NCBI RefSeq assembly: GCF_001411555.2
Contig: NC_049901.1
Location: 28,701,555-28,765,554, forward strand
Source of the DNA: Juglans regia
Lineage: Eukaryota > Streptophyta > Magnoliopsida > Fagales > Juglandaceae
Direction of reading: 5' to 3'
DNA: 64,000 nucleotides
Below are positions 47,744-58,838 of the stretch, piece after piece; the stretch's first letter is position 1, and each line of letters begins with the position of its first letter. A program made the translations under genes and the position numbers. Below the pieces are notes generated by a model. It worked only from the letters and a program-made list of their open reading frames with translations, was not told the DNA's origin and ran no database searches.

Positions 47744-47909
47744 CCAATTGGATGGTGCTCACAGTGCCACGGAAGGATAAGGCTGCCTTTCATTTGCTCT
47801 ATCGAGCACTTCCAATTGGTGGTTAGACAACCCCATTAACCAGGTGGCTGCACTCCATTAGTTAAAAATATGCTTCCTCATGAACACGGGAAAAACATAA
47901 AATTCTAGC
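47744..47909. other. Spacer between copia and Tat elements
   Basis: About 166 bp, probably outer-element sequence. Arms 47742-47760 and 47804-47822 form an inverted repeat sharing the core CACCAATTGGA. Confidence 0.45.
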
Positions 47910-49395
47910 AGTTGATCTCGTGTTTTGCAGCTCAAGCACTTCTGTGGTATCCAAGCTCACGCCACCTGCAAATTAGGAGGAAGGGATCCGGTTACGTTTG
48001 GGATCACTCTGATGCCAAAGTCAATGAATGATTCTCTATGAACAACGCAGAAGAATAGTAAGAACAATCAAAATTCAGCCAGGGCTCCTATGGAAGGGAA
48101 GCCCACTATTTATTGTAACACCCTGCTTAACTAACTCTTGATTAACCCTTAAGTACTCTAGATTAGGCTTTTAATTATGGGTTAATCACTTTCATTAAGG
48201 TTGATAGTGGGATTAGCATTAATGTTAGTACTTAGTGTTAATGATCTAAGGATTAGAGAGGCAAGTCCATTAGTAATTTTGATGAGGCTTTTTAGGACCC
48301 AAGTGCATTCATGAGCCTAGCCCAATAAAACCTTTAACCAAGCCCTTAGGAAAATGCGAGTTTTGGCCCAAATATAGGAAGGCATAAGGCCTTTGGTGTA
48401 GATTGGACATTTGGCCCTTTTCAAGCCAATATGTCCTAAAGCCATGTTTAGACTCATTTCACCATTTGAAGACCAAAGACCCAATACACCATATCATTGG
48501 TTTCGTTAAGCCCAAATCACACTCAAAGTACCCAAATTAAGTTTTGAAAATTGCCTAAGGCCATTTACCATCATACTTGAGGTTACTGCACTTTAAGCCA
48601 TGCCTTGAAGCTTAATCATGCTTAATCTTTTCTTAAACTTTTTAATTCAATTTTTCTTGAGTTAATACTCCCTTAAAACATGATTAGAACATGTTAATAC
48701 CCTAGATAAACCATCTCACATGTCATTAAGAAAAATAACATAACAAGCCCAAACCATGATTCAATCAGTTTTGTGCATTGCCCTTTGTAATGCTTGGACT
48801 ATTTTGCCATTGGGCCCAACATTTGTGTGATTTGTCCTCAAGGGTAATATGGTCCTTAAATACCTCATGAGATCCTCCCAAACTCAGTTTGAGCCTTGGA
48901 CGAAATTGGTTGCATCAACCAACTCAAAGAACCAAAGTGGGTGCACCTTGGTCTAGTTTGTGTAGGAACCGTTTGGATTGAATTTGAACCAGCCTCCTGC
49001 CATGGTTTGCACCACCACCCTATGCCATCTCCTTCTCCAACAAATCACCAAGAAGTCCCATGATCATCATGAAGGACTTTGACTCATTTTTGCTGCCCAA
49101 AAACATCCAAAACAGAATTGATTTTCCGCCACCACAAAACCACCTCATCCACCTATTTTCACGGGTGGTTTGAGGGATCTTCTGCCACCCAAATGATGCC
49201 CCATGACCTGGAGTCATCTACAGGACCCTTGCAGCTACTGCGGAGAGGAAATGATGGTGGTTTAGGGCACTATTTCATTTTGCACAAGTGACCAAAGCTC
49301 ATGCAAGCAAATTTGAAAATTTTCCAGATTTGAGTACCACCCACTTCACCCAATTACCAAGCACCCAAGCCAACGCCCCTCACTCCTTGGCCACC

Positions 49396-49403
49396 TATAA
49401 ATA
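49396..49403 (+). promoter_or_regulatory. Probable LTR promoter TATA box
   Basis: TATAAATA followed by CT-rich sequence and ACCACAGCTCC, the arrangement of a plant core promoter, 1.28 kb into the LTR in sense orientation. Confidence 0.5.
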
Positions 49404-50627
49404 CTTCCCTCCACTTCTCATTTCACTCACACCACAGCTCCAAGCATCCTTTTGAGCCTTGAGAGCATTTCCACCTCTTAGAGATCAAAAGAGTGCAAAC
49501 CGAGTGAGTTTTGGTGAGTTCTTGAGTGTTCTTGTGTGTAAGGCACTCTAGAGTGCTTGGAAGGCCACAAAATTTGTAATTTTTATTTCTTTTGATCCTA
49601 GATAGCATCTCAAGTTTTGTTCCCAAGTGTTGGTACGAAATTCGGTTGAGTTTTGAGAATGTTATGATGCTTAATGCAAAACCGGGCCAGTTAAAGGAAG
49701 GTTTGAATGATTAAATATTTTTAATTGGAAATTTAGCAATGGCATGTCCTAAGCATGATTTGATATGATTTATCATTATCCTAACATAATTATGAAAGGT
49801 TAAATTTGTCGTTAGAAGTATGCCATGATAGGTTTTAAATCTATCTTGTTGTGGTTATCAAGCATGAATAGGTTTTAAGCATATTGGTGATTAATGATTT
49901 CTTAGCTTTGATTAAGTATTGGGATGAACTTGATTACTCAAGGATTAGACCTTATAATGTCCATAAATATGTTAGTGATCATTAGTGATTAAATAAAATC
50001 TCATAAGCATTCATTCATAGGGATCAATAGTTGAAAATACACACAGGAATCAAATAGGATGCATGCCATGGGTTGGGACTAATTGGATAAGTTTCACTTT
50101 TAATTTTGAAAATCCAAGGGCATATATTCTCTTATAATGCCAAAAATATAAAGTCCATGAAATTTGGTTAAATTTTGAGTTCGTTTGCAATTAGTGAAAA
50201 CTTAGGGCCTAAATGACAATTTTTGAAAGTCTAGGGATATTTTTGTAATTACCCAATTTTTGAAGCCTTTGATTTTGAACCTATCCATAAGAGTATTAAC
50301 CCTAACTTAGTATACACATGATTTACGCAGCTACGACGCTAATTCAAATTTTTTTGAAAGTTTGTAAGTTGGCCTCTAACTTAACCTTGATAAATTATTT
50401 ATGAATTATTGATCAATGTCCATTCATTTTTCAATTATCATTTTGAGTACAAAATATCATGTTATATGATACATTGAGTGCACACTTATAGGACATGTGA
50501 TATTTTTACCATTTTTAGTATATTGCATATAAATGCCATTTTTTATGAAACTTACTACATATGCACATGTCATGAAATATATTTTCCAAAACATTGCATG
50601 AAAATCATTTTATCATGACCCCAAAAG

Positions 50628-50721
50628 TTGGGATGTTGAATTATCCTGGTAGAAATCCTCTGTCCACTCTGGAGTGTTTAATAATGGAGTGGCAACCCCG
50701 AGTTGACGAAGAATAGTCAAC
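50628..50721 (+). other. Conserved LTR hairpin block
   Basis: Hairpin C is TTGGGAT-N8-ATCCTGG (50628-50649), all seven positions pairing if G-U pairs are allowed. The middle hairpin is CCACTC/GAGTGG (50664-50669 with 50687-50692). Hairpin A is GTTGAC-N8-GTCAAC (50702-50721). A further hairpin TCACAGT/ACTGTGA lies at 50903-50927. Confidence 0.65.
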
Positions 50722-52689
50722 AAGTTTCGAATGGATTCTTTTTAAAGAACGCCGAAGCGAAGTTAACATGTTATGACACCTAATGCTGGTGGGTGTACAC
50801 GTTATGATTTTTATGATGTTATGTTATTTACCAATGCATTGAGAATGAGTCTATAGACAATATAGTTTTAACGTAAGTTATACTACAGTCACCAACAGGT
50901 ACTCACAGTGCATATGGGGAACTGTGACATTACCAAACGTTATGTTATTAATTAAGATAATGATGTAAGTCTATGATGATGAAAGTTTATGATGAAATTT
51001 TTATGAAGAAGTTATGTCTTTTCAAAAATGTTAATGAAATTACTTATTGAGTAAAAACCCGTGTCTCCATATTTTTAAAAGATGTTGAGGAATCTGGATG
51101 AGAGATATGCATACTGATTTTATGCATCTCATGCATTGCATATTTATCATTTTCATGATTGATTTATTTTGTTGTCAGTTAATTGTTTAACTTACTGAGA
51201 TTTCGAGTAAATCTCACCCTTTTATGAGACCACACTCAAAATGATAGAAGTTGTGTCATTGACCAGGAAGATATTGATGGAGCACTAAATTTGCATGATT
51301 GAGGAGGAGCTGGATCTGGAGAGGAAGCTAGACTTAATTTTGATGTTCATAGCCTAAGTCCTTTATGCCTTAAATCGCATGAAGATAATCATATGACTTT
51401 GTATATAAGTCTATTGCTATTTAGTCTTTTGAACATGATGATTATCTAATGAAGTTAGGATGTTTTAGTTATTCTGGCATATTTTTCACCTTGACCTTTT
51501 TTTTCGTTGCGATTATTGCATATTGCTAGTTGCATACTAGGATGCACTGCATATTAACTATCATGAACGGGGTATGTAACCTTGTGTTGCATGTCCCGAC
51601 GCTCTAAGTCTACGTTCCATCCCAAGCGGTGATTGGGGGTGTCACATTTATACCTAATACGGGTCCGGCTACGAGGGAGGTTGTGGTGTGTCAGGTGTCA
51701 GAGCTGTCACCACTCATTTCCTGCTACCATAGAGTGTTAGCCCACGGCTCTGGCAGTTGAAGGAGATCGTGGTGTGTCAGCCGTGTTAGGCCTATCCTGT
51801 TACAGGGAGGTCGTGGCGTGTAAGGTGTTAGACTTGCTACCACTCATTTCCTGTCGCCATAGTGTGTCAGACCGTGGCTCTGGCGGCTAAAAGCGATCGT
51901 GGCTTGTCAGCTGGGCTTGGCCTATCTTGCTGCTTTCTGTTGGAGTCGGGTGTCAGGTCGTGGGTGAGTAGTCCTTAGTTGCATGGAATGCGTCATTGCA
52001 TGTCGGGTTTCCTAACTCATGCATTTGAGTGTGGCTTCCCTTCAATCTGACGAGTCTGTGACCGGGCATGTTCAGCCGTTTGCATGCCACTGGGTTTCTT
52101 GCCTTGCGTCCTACGGTAGGTCCTAGTAGGCTTCCGAGCCTCGAGGCGAGCTCACAAGTTCCTCCGAACCGTTGCTAAAGGGACTTCCCTGATGGGTTTG
52201 CAGTTACGGGCTCAACACGTGATACCCCAGCCCAGACTCTTAGCTCAGGGAGGGGTCTTGTCCTTGGCTAAAAGTTCTTGGGCTTGGCCCCCTTGGGCTT
52301 GGAGTTCCTGGGTTTGGCCTTTTCAGGACCAGGCCCTTCAAGGATTGGCCCCTCCCTCACAGTACCCTACGAATTCCTGTCACGTGCTCATGGTGGGAAT
52401 TCATAATACCTTCAATGATGCCATCACGAGTTCAACTTCCAGCGCTTCAAGTTCCCGAGGCCAATTACTGTTGATGGGGCGCCTCTCCCCTTCCCTTGAG
52501 GATTGATTGGATGTGCTGGCACCTTTCCTTTCGTATCCCGGGACTTTATTAGTCTGTGCCCCTCACTCTTCTGACATGACCCCTTCCAGTCTTGCCCTAG
52601 CTCCAAAAATCATGCACTGTGTGGTGCTTGATGACGACGCTGCTGTCAGAGCCACTTCGTTTCCCGCACCCTCTCCATCCTGTCTTCAC

Positions 52690-52696
52690 TATATAA
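52690..52696 (+). promoter_or_regulatory. TATA box of the antisense Tat gene
   Basis: TATATAA, followed by a run of C and a long CT-rich leader, 159 nt before the ATG at 52849. It faces opposite to pol, implying a separate promoter for the extra gene. Confidence 0.6.
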
Positions 52697-52848
52697 GGCT
52701 CCCCCCCCCCCCCCATTTTCTCCACCATTCCCTTCTGCTTCCTTCTCTCGTGTTTCTGCCATTTCTCGTTCTCCTCCTCTCTAGCAGTCACGTTTCCCTT
52801 CCTTCTCTTCTCTCCATCGTCGTTCTTCCGTCGCTTCCCACTACTGCG

Positions 52849-55318
52849 ATGGCTCCCAAAGTTGATCCCATTCCTCTGTATTTTTGGGGGAAACATTGGA
52901 TTTCCTCCGTCTCCGGTGATGACCTCAGAGCTTTCCTTTCAAGGTACAGGATTCCTCCTAACGTTGTTCTAGAGATTCCTCGGGGTGAGCATGCGGTGAA
53001 TCCTGACTGCATGGCGACGAGGGTTACTCTCTTCCAGCTAATGTTTTCCAATGGTCTCCGCCTCCCTTTCTATCACCCGGTTCTTGAGGTTCTGCATTAC
53101 CTTGGACTAGACCCCATCTCAGCTCCACCCTAATTCATGGCATCTCCTGATATCCAACTGCATCATCTTCCAGATGATACTCAGCAAGACTCTTGAAGAA
53201 TACCCAGACCTGACAGCTCGGGAGTTCTTGTTTGCATATCGCCTTGTTACTAACCAAGAAGCATCGTCAGTTTCTAGGCCCATTTTCCAGGCAGCAAGAT
53301 CGCCTCGCTCGAGCAACATCATTCGAGCATAAAGGAGTGGTCGTGGAAGTTTTTCTTTGTATCAAGTCCGGACTGAGAATTCCCCAAGGGGGAGGCCGCC
53401 CATAAGGAGTTCCCTATTCAGGTGTTTTAGGGATTTCCCCCTTATGCGAAGAGCTTGGAGCTTACCCTCAACCCAAGGGAAGAGGCTCGGTTGGCGTTGG
53501 TGACAGCTTGGGTGCGGGCCCACCCTAGCGAGTTGCAGACCGATCTGGTGCTTTTCGACGAGAATATCCGTGACTACCTATCTACGCCCAATTATTCGTA
53601 TGCCATTAGGAGGAATTTCTTGGGTAGCATTCCCACCCAGCCCAGGCCTTCTCCTAAAAAATGCGCTTCAAGCTCTTAAAATGACCTAGGGTACGCCACG
53701 ATTCGCCCCCACAAAGTGGTGAGGCTGGGGGTTCTTCATCTTCTAACGATCGTGCTGAAGAACTTGGAAGCCGACCCCAACTGCCTCGGGGCCAGGAGTT
53801 TGTGTGAACGGAGATTCCGGTTCCTTCGACATGGGGAAGCACGACGTCATTCCCTAGCGACTTAGGCCTTGCCGCTAGGCCCTCTACTTCGACGAGCTCT
53901 TGGTTAGCTCTCGTCGATGCTTTTTCGGACTTGTTGCCTCCTTCTGCAGAAGAATTGGATGCTTGCGATCTTCAGGTGACATTTTTTGCTTCTCTGGGGC
54001 ATTCCTAGCCTCGCGTGTCTAACCCGCTCGAGCCCTTTACCTCTTTTGAGGATACGCTACTTGGAGGAGATGGCTCGGAAGATTCCTGAGGCAAGGCAGC
54101 CTCCTTCTCAGGATTCGAGCCATGGGGGTGACAACCCCAAGGACTGGGCCGCGGGAGACAGAGTCCACCCCTCCCGTGCCTCAAGTCAAGACGGGGTGAG
54201 GGTGTTGTTCGTCTATCAAAATGAGGAAGAAGAAGAAGAAAAAGTTAATGGAGGAGGGGAAGGGCGGAGGCCCGATACTCCTCCCGTTGTGTCTTGGAGT
54301 TCGAACGAGGCTACCAGACTTGCTTTTCCAGCGGTGGGGGTTTGTGACGCCCCCAAATTCCGCTTGGGATCGGACGGACATTTGAAGCGTCGAGACATGC
54401 AACACAAGGTTACCTGCCCCCGTTCATGACATATAAGATGCAATATTCCTAACATGCATCTAGCATTATGCAATATTCGCAGCGGATAATTTTTTTTTCA
54501 GCAATACTATGCACCAAACTGAAATATCCCAAATACTTAAAACATACTTCATACATAATGACATACTCAAAAACTGATATCACAACACTAGTCCAAAATG
54601 GTTGTGATCAAAAGAGTGATGGAGATTGAACTCCACAAATACAAGTAGTAATCTGAGGTAACTACTGTACTAACACCTACATCGCATCGTCGCTTAGTTG
54701 ACCGTTTCCAGTTGGTCGATTCCCGATTCTCCTTCAGATCCTGTAACAAAATCTACCATTCGAGAGGAATGGTTCACTCGAAAAGAGCTACGAGAGTCCA
54801 GGGAGAAGACTGAGGCCGCTCGAAAGGTGTTGGAGGGGTCCCAACAGAATCGGGCTCTAGCCACTGGACAGTGTTCACGGCTACTGTTCAGACATTTGAG
54901 GCACTCCTAGGAGGCTCAGCACTTAAGAAAGCAGCAGCGAGAGAAAAAGGCATGAATTGGCAAGCTCTCACAGTCGGGCATTTAGAAGAGCATTGATCTC
55001 CTATCTCGCAACAATGAGATCGCCGGCCTGAAGTCTCATCTGGAGGATGTCGCCAAACATTCTGGGGAGATTCGATCTTGGATCGCAAATGCAAACGCCA
55101 TCCAGGATGCAGCGTGGTCTCATGGCTATTTGGGGGGCCTCAATCGGATGCAGAAGCACTTGTTATAGAATCCCAAGCCAGACCTGCACACTTTGCCACT
55201 AGCCTCCCTTTCTCCCAATCCCAAGGCACAAGCTTATGTTAAGAACTTCAGGACGCCAGGGTATCCACCATTTCCCCCAAGCACCCCCCCCGCCTCCTCC
55301 GCCCCAGTGATGCCCTAG
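52849..55318 (+). pseudogene. Antisense extra ORF of the Tat element (putative gypsy-type protein)
   Basis: Opposite in direction to pol. The first 94 codons (from MAPKVDP) lead into a conserved region with GLRLPFYHPVLEVLHYLGLDP, after which frame changes occur (near 53.13 kb and later). Recognisable text includes EFLFAYRL and an ELTLNPREEARLALV stretch. The middle is acidic and Pro-rich, and the C-terminal part (54.77-55.3 kb) reads as coiled coil ending in a Pro-rich tail. The domain order matches the 'putative gypsy type transposon' family (as I recall PF04195) found in Tat elements; its function is unknown. Interrupted at 54344-54773 by an LTR fragment. Non-functional here. Confidence 0.7.
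54344..54773 (-). repeat. 430-bp fragment of the 4.41-kb LTR family
   Basis: Starts TGTGACGCCC like 2056 and follows it for about 430 bp to a GAGGAATGGT point, then stops abruptly inside the antisense ORF. Only the 3' end of the LTR (sense view) is present. Confidence 0.85.
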
Positions 55319-55574
55319 GCCCTTTGCCCTTTAGTTTCTACACCCTTTCCTTTTAGTATTTTGCGACCTTGCATGGCCCTCCCCAAATTCTCTTGTAATT
55401 ATGTATGCTTGTCGATGAATGAAATGAGAACTTGTTTCTTGCAGCTGTCGTGTTCTTTTATTTCCCTTTCCTCTTCCCCTCTCATTTTCTTTTGTTGCGG
55501 GTGTGACCAAGGTTTTGGCTTTATCGAAAATCGGGGAATCGGGAGTTGGTTCCCAGACTCGGGACCTTACTTTG
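55319..55574. other. Region after the antisense ORF
   Basis: CT-rich, then AATGAAATGAG-type sequence that could serve as a plant 3' end signal for the antisense gene. No coding region. Confidence 0.4.
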
Positions 55575-56706
55575 GACTTGAATTTGTTGGACGAGGGTTC
55601 AGGACCCAGTTCAGAGACTTGGGTCTTTACCCCACAGCGAGTCAAGGGGCTCGTCTTCTTGTGAGTGCATGGACTCGGCTTTGTTGGACGGGGGGTTGGG
55701 ACTGAGTTCAGAGACTTGGGTCCTTACCCCACAACGAGTCAAGGGGCTCGTCTTCTTGCTAGTGCACAGACTCGGCTTTGTTGGATTGGGAGTCGAGGCC
55801 CAGTTCAGAGACTTGGGTCCTTATCCTGCAGAGAGTCAAGGGGCTCGTCTTTTTGCGAGTTTAGGGACTCAGCTTTGTTGGTCGGGGGCAGAACCCAATT
55901 TGGAGACTTGGGTCCTTACCCCGTAGGGAGTCAAAGGGCTCGTCTTCTTGTGAGTGCAGGGACTCGACTTTGTTGGATGGGCGGTCGAGACCTAGTTCAA
56001 AGACTTAGGTCCTTATCCAGCAGTGAGTTAAGGGGCTCGTCTTCTTGCGAGCGCAGGGACTCGGCTTTGTTGGACAGGGGATTAGGACCCAGTTTAGAGA
56101 CTTAGGTCCTTATCTTGCAACGAGTCAAGGGCTTGTCTTCTTGCAAGTGTAAAAACTCAGCTTTGTTGGACGGGGGACGGGACCCAGTTTGGAGACTTGG
56201 GTCCTTACCTCGCCGCGAGTCAAGGGGCTCATCTTCTTGCAAGTGCAGGGACTCGGCTTTGTTGGACGGGGGGTCAGGACCCAGTTTAGAGACTTAGGTC
56301 CTTACCCCGTAGCGGGTCAAGGGGCTCATCTTCTTGCGAGTGCTGGGACTTAGCTTTGTTGGACAGGGGGTCGGGACCTAGTTCAGAGACTTGGATCCTT
56401 ACTCCTTAGTGAGTCAAAGGGCTCTTCTTCTTGCGAGTGCAGAGACTTAGCTTTGTTGGACGGGGGGTTGGGACCGAGTTCGGAGACTTGGATCCTTACT
56501 CCTCAGTGAGTCATGGGGCTCGTCTTCTAGCGAGTGCAGGGACTCGACTTTGTTGGATGGGGAGTCGGGACCCAGTTTGGAGACTTGGGTCCTTACCTTG
56601 GAGCGAGTCAAGGAGCTCGTCTTCTTACGAGTACAGGGACTCGGCTTTGTTGGATGGGGGGTCGGGACCCAGTTCGGGGACTTGGGTCCTTACCCTGCAG
56701 TGACTC
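55575..56706. repeat. 97-bp tandem array, about 11.6 copies
   Basis: Unit starts (at the GAGTC word) fall at 55639, 55736, 55833, 55928, 56025, 56122, 56217, 56314, 56411, 56508, 56605 and 56702: nine 97-bp steps and two of 95. Units share GGGACTCGGCTTTGTTGGA and GAGACTTGGGTCCTTA words. 97 is not a multiple of 3, so the open frames across it are incidental. It lies between the end of pol and the antisense gene. Confidence 0.95.
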
Positions 56707-56822
56707 ATTTTTGTTTACGTACATATATATATATATTTAAAAGAAACAACAGGAGGCTTGAGATGAACATCCGGCGATCTCATTCATTCATGGTTGTTCA
56801 TACAAAGCATCACAATATACTT

Positions 56823-57930
56823 CTACACATAATACCTGTTCAAGTGTTTAGCATTCCACGGGTGGGGTAGCTTGTGTCCTTGGTTGTTTTTTAGGCAATA
56901 GGAATCGGGTTGGTTGCTCACAGTCACTACGTTTGGTCCTTCCCATCTTGGTCTCAGCTTTCCCTTTTCTGGGTAGTTATCCCAGTTTGCCACAGCACCA
57001 AGTCGCCCGCCTATTGAAGTATTATTTCACCTTTCACTTGTTATTCGCTATTCATTTCGCTACTTCTTCTCTCCTTTCTTCCAATATATTTAAGTTCTTG
57101 GCTAACCTTTCGTTGTTAGTGCCCGGGTCAAAATGTTGAACATGGAAAGTGGGGAGTTCGACTTCCACGGGGATTACTGCTTCGCTGCCGTAGGTAAGGC
57201 TAAAGGGTGTCTCCCGTGTGGGGGTCCAGATAGTGGTCCGATATGCCCACAGCACATTCGGGAGCTTTTTAGCCCATGCTTCTTTGTGCGCCCCAATTTT
57301 CTTCTTAAGGGTGGAAATGAGGGTTTTGTTGGTTGTCTCGGCCTGTCCGTTGGCTTGAGGATATCCTGGCAAGGAGTACTTCACTTGAATTCCAAACTTT
57401 GCTCACCACTCCCGGTAATGTGTGTAGTCGAACTGTTTTCCGTTGTCTGATATGAAGTTCTGAGGTATACCAAATCCGTAGACCACTGACTTCCATAGGA
57501 ATTTCGTGATGGTTCTAGAGGTGATGCTTGCGAGGGCCTTAGCTTCAACCCATTTTGTGAAATAATCAACCGCGACAATGACAAACTTGGCTCCTCCTCT
57601 AGTAGTAAGGAAAGGGCTAATCAGGTCTAGGCCTTATTAGGCGAAGGGCATTGGGGCCCTAATTGATGTCAGCTCTTCCACTGGGCAGTGCAGAATCAGC
57701 CTGTGCTCTTGACACTTTGGACATTTCTTGGCGAAGTCTTCCTCATCCTTGAGGGAGCGAGGCCAATAATATCCAGCCTGGGTTACTCTCACAATGAGAG
57801 CCCTCCCTCTTAAGTGGCTTCCACAAATCTCCTCATGAATCTCCACTAGCACGTATTGAGCTTCATCCGGAGAGAGGCATATGAGGAGTGGATCTGAAAA
57901 TCCTCTCCTGAACAAAACTCCTTCCAACAT
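56823..57930 (-). pseudogene. Tat integrase
   Basis: From 57930: the zinc-binding region (HEEICGSH, then CPKCQ), a core with GLDLI-like, ISDNGKQF and GQAETTNKT regions carrying the three acidic residues, an LTYGSEAVIPVE motif, and the C-terminal tail ending with an LPHPWNAKHL-like motif and a stop at 56823-56825. Frames change near 57.63 and 57.4 kb. It would cut and join element ends if intact; broken here. Confidence 0.82.
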
Positions 57931-57936
57931 GGTGAA

Positions 57937-58330
57937 CTAGGCCACCCTTTTCCTGACCTTTCGTGCTTTTCTCGAGTCACTGGGCAGCTGCCATTCTTGC
58001 AGGAACTTCTGGATATTCGTGGCCCACCCGGGAGGTGCTGGGGTCGTGACAGACACTTCCACTCCGATGGAGGGGGCATCGACCATCCTGACTACAGTGT
58101 GTTCCGGAAGAGGGAGTTCTTTCTGCCCCGACGTGGCACTCGCCAAACGATCCACCTTCTGGTTTTCTCCTCTTGGCACTTGTTGGATGCTAAAGTAGCG
58201 GAAGCGGTTGCGCTCGTTGCAGACCAATTGGAGATACTTCTTTAGCCTTTCCCCTTCGTGGTGAATTACCCTAGTACCTGGCTAACTACCACTTGTTGCC
58301 CTAGACCAACAAGAGTGCTTCATACTTAGC
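57937..58330 (-). pseudogene. Second (archaeal-type) RNase H region
   Basis: Between the first RNase H and integrase. It contains NNEAKYEAL-like text and then an RVPRRGEN-like/ADRLAS-like motif typical of the extra RNase H in Tat elements, with several stops. Confidence 0.65.
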
Positions 58331-58331
58331 T

Positions 58332-58838
58332 TCATTGTTGGTAGTTTTGAAGGCTAGCTTGACTGCATAGTTGTGCTCCTCTCATTGCTTGGTGATGATG
58401 TGCACCCCTACTCCCCCCTCTAGCCTGGTAGGATGAGTAGGGCTTTCCTAGGGGTTTGTTCGGAACTTCTTTGGGAAAATTGGTGAACTCGGCAACGAAA
58501 TCTGCTAACACTTGTCCTTTGATTGTGACTCGATGCCGATATTCCATGTTGAATTTGCTGAGCTCGATCGCCCATTTTGCAAGCCATCTCGAGGTGTCTG
58601 GCTTCTCCAGTACTTTCTTGAGGGGGAGATCAATGAGGACTTTCATTGGGTGGGCCTGGAAATACGACCATAATCTCTTGGCCATGGCGACTAGGGTGAG
58701 TACTAACATCTCTGTTCGAGGGTACCTTGCCTCTGCTCCGTGGAAGGCTTGGCTTATGTAGTAGATGGGCCACTGCCCTCCTTCAGTGTACCGGACAAGG
58801 TTTCCCCGGGTTGTGTTTGGCTGAGTAGCGGGGGGCAA
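58332..58838 (-). pseudogene. Gypsy RNase H and connection region
   Basis: Open for 168 codons: a WPIYYISQAFHGAEARYPRTE region, then FQAHPMKVLID and DTSRWLAKWAIELS, ending with ADFVAEFT. These are signature segments of the RNase H domain that follows RT in Ty3/gypsy elements. Overlaps the preceding fragment (58754-59134) in another frame, so a frameshift separates them. Confidence 0.8.

Larger units (their letters stand above)
48114..51646 (+). mobile_element. Solo giant LTR, 3.53 kb, inside the Tat LTR
   Basis: Starts TGTAACACCC, ends GGTGTCACA, exact duplication TTTAT (48109-48113 and 51647-51651). The intact sister LTR at 62.15 kb shows the empty site, which proves the insertion. Related to 16967-21049 and to the fragment at 1-761. 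Contains a TATA box near 49396 and the hairpin block at 50628-50721. Confidence 0.93.
47910..52361 (-). repeat. Tat 3' LTR, interrupted
   Basis: Aligns with 61961-62865 after removal of the insertion 48114-51646 (about 0.92 kb remains). The first T of the TG end appears mutated to A. The other end is CCCTCACA at 52361. Confidence 0.8.

Noticed and set aside
55361..56703. Possible repeat protein encoded by the 97-bp array
   Set aside because: 97 is not divisible by 3, so successive units shift frame; openness comes from the unit lacking stops in several frames.
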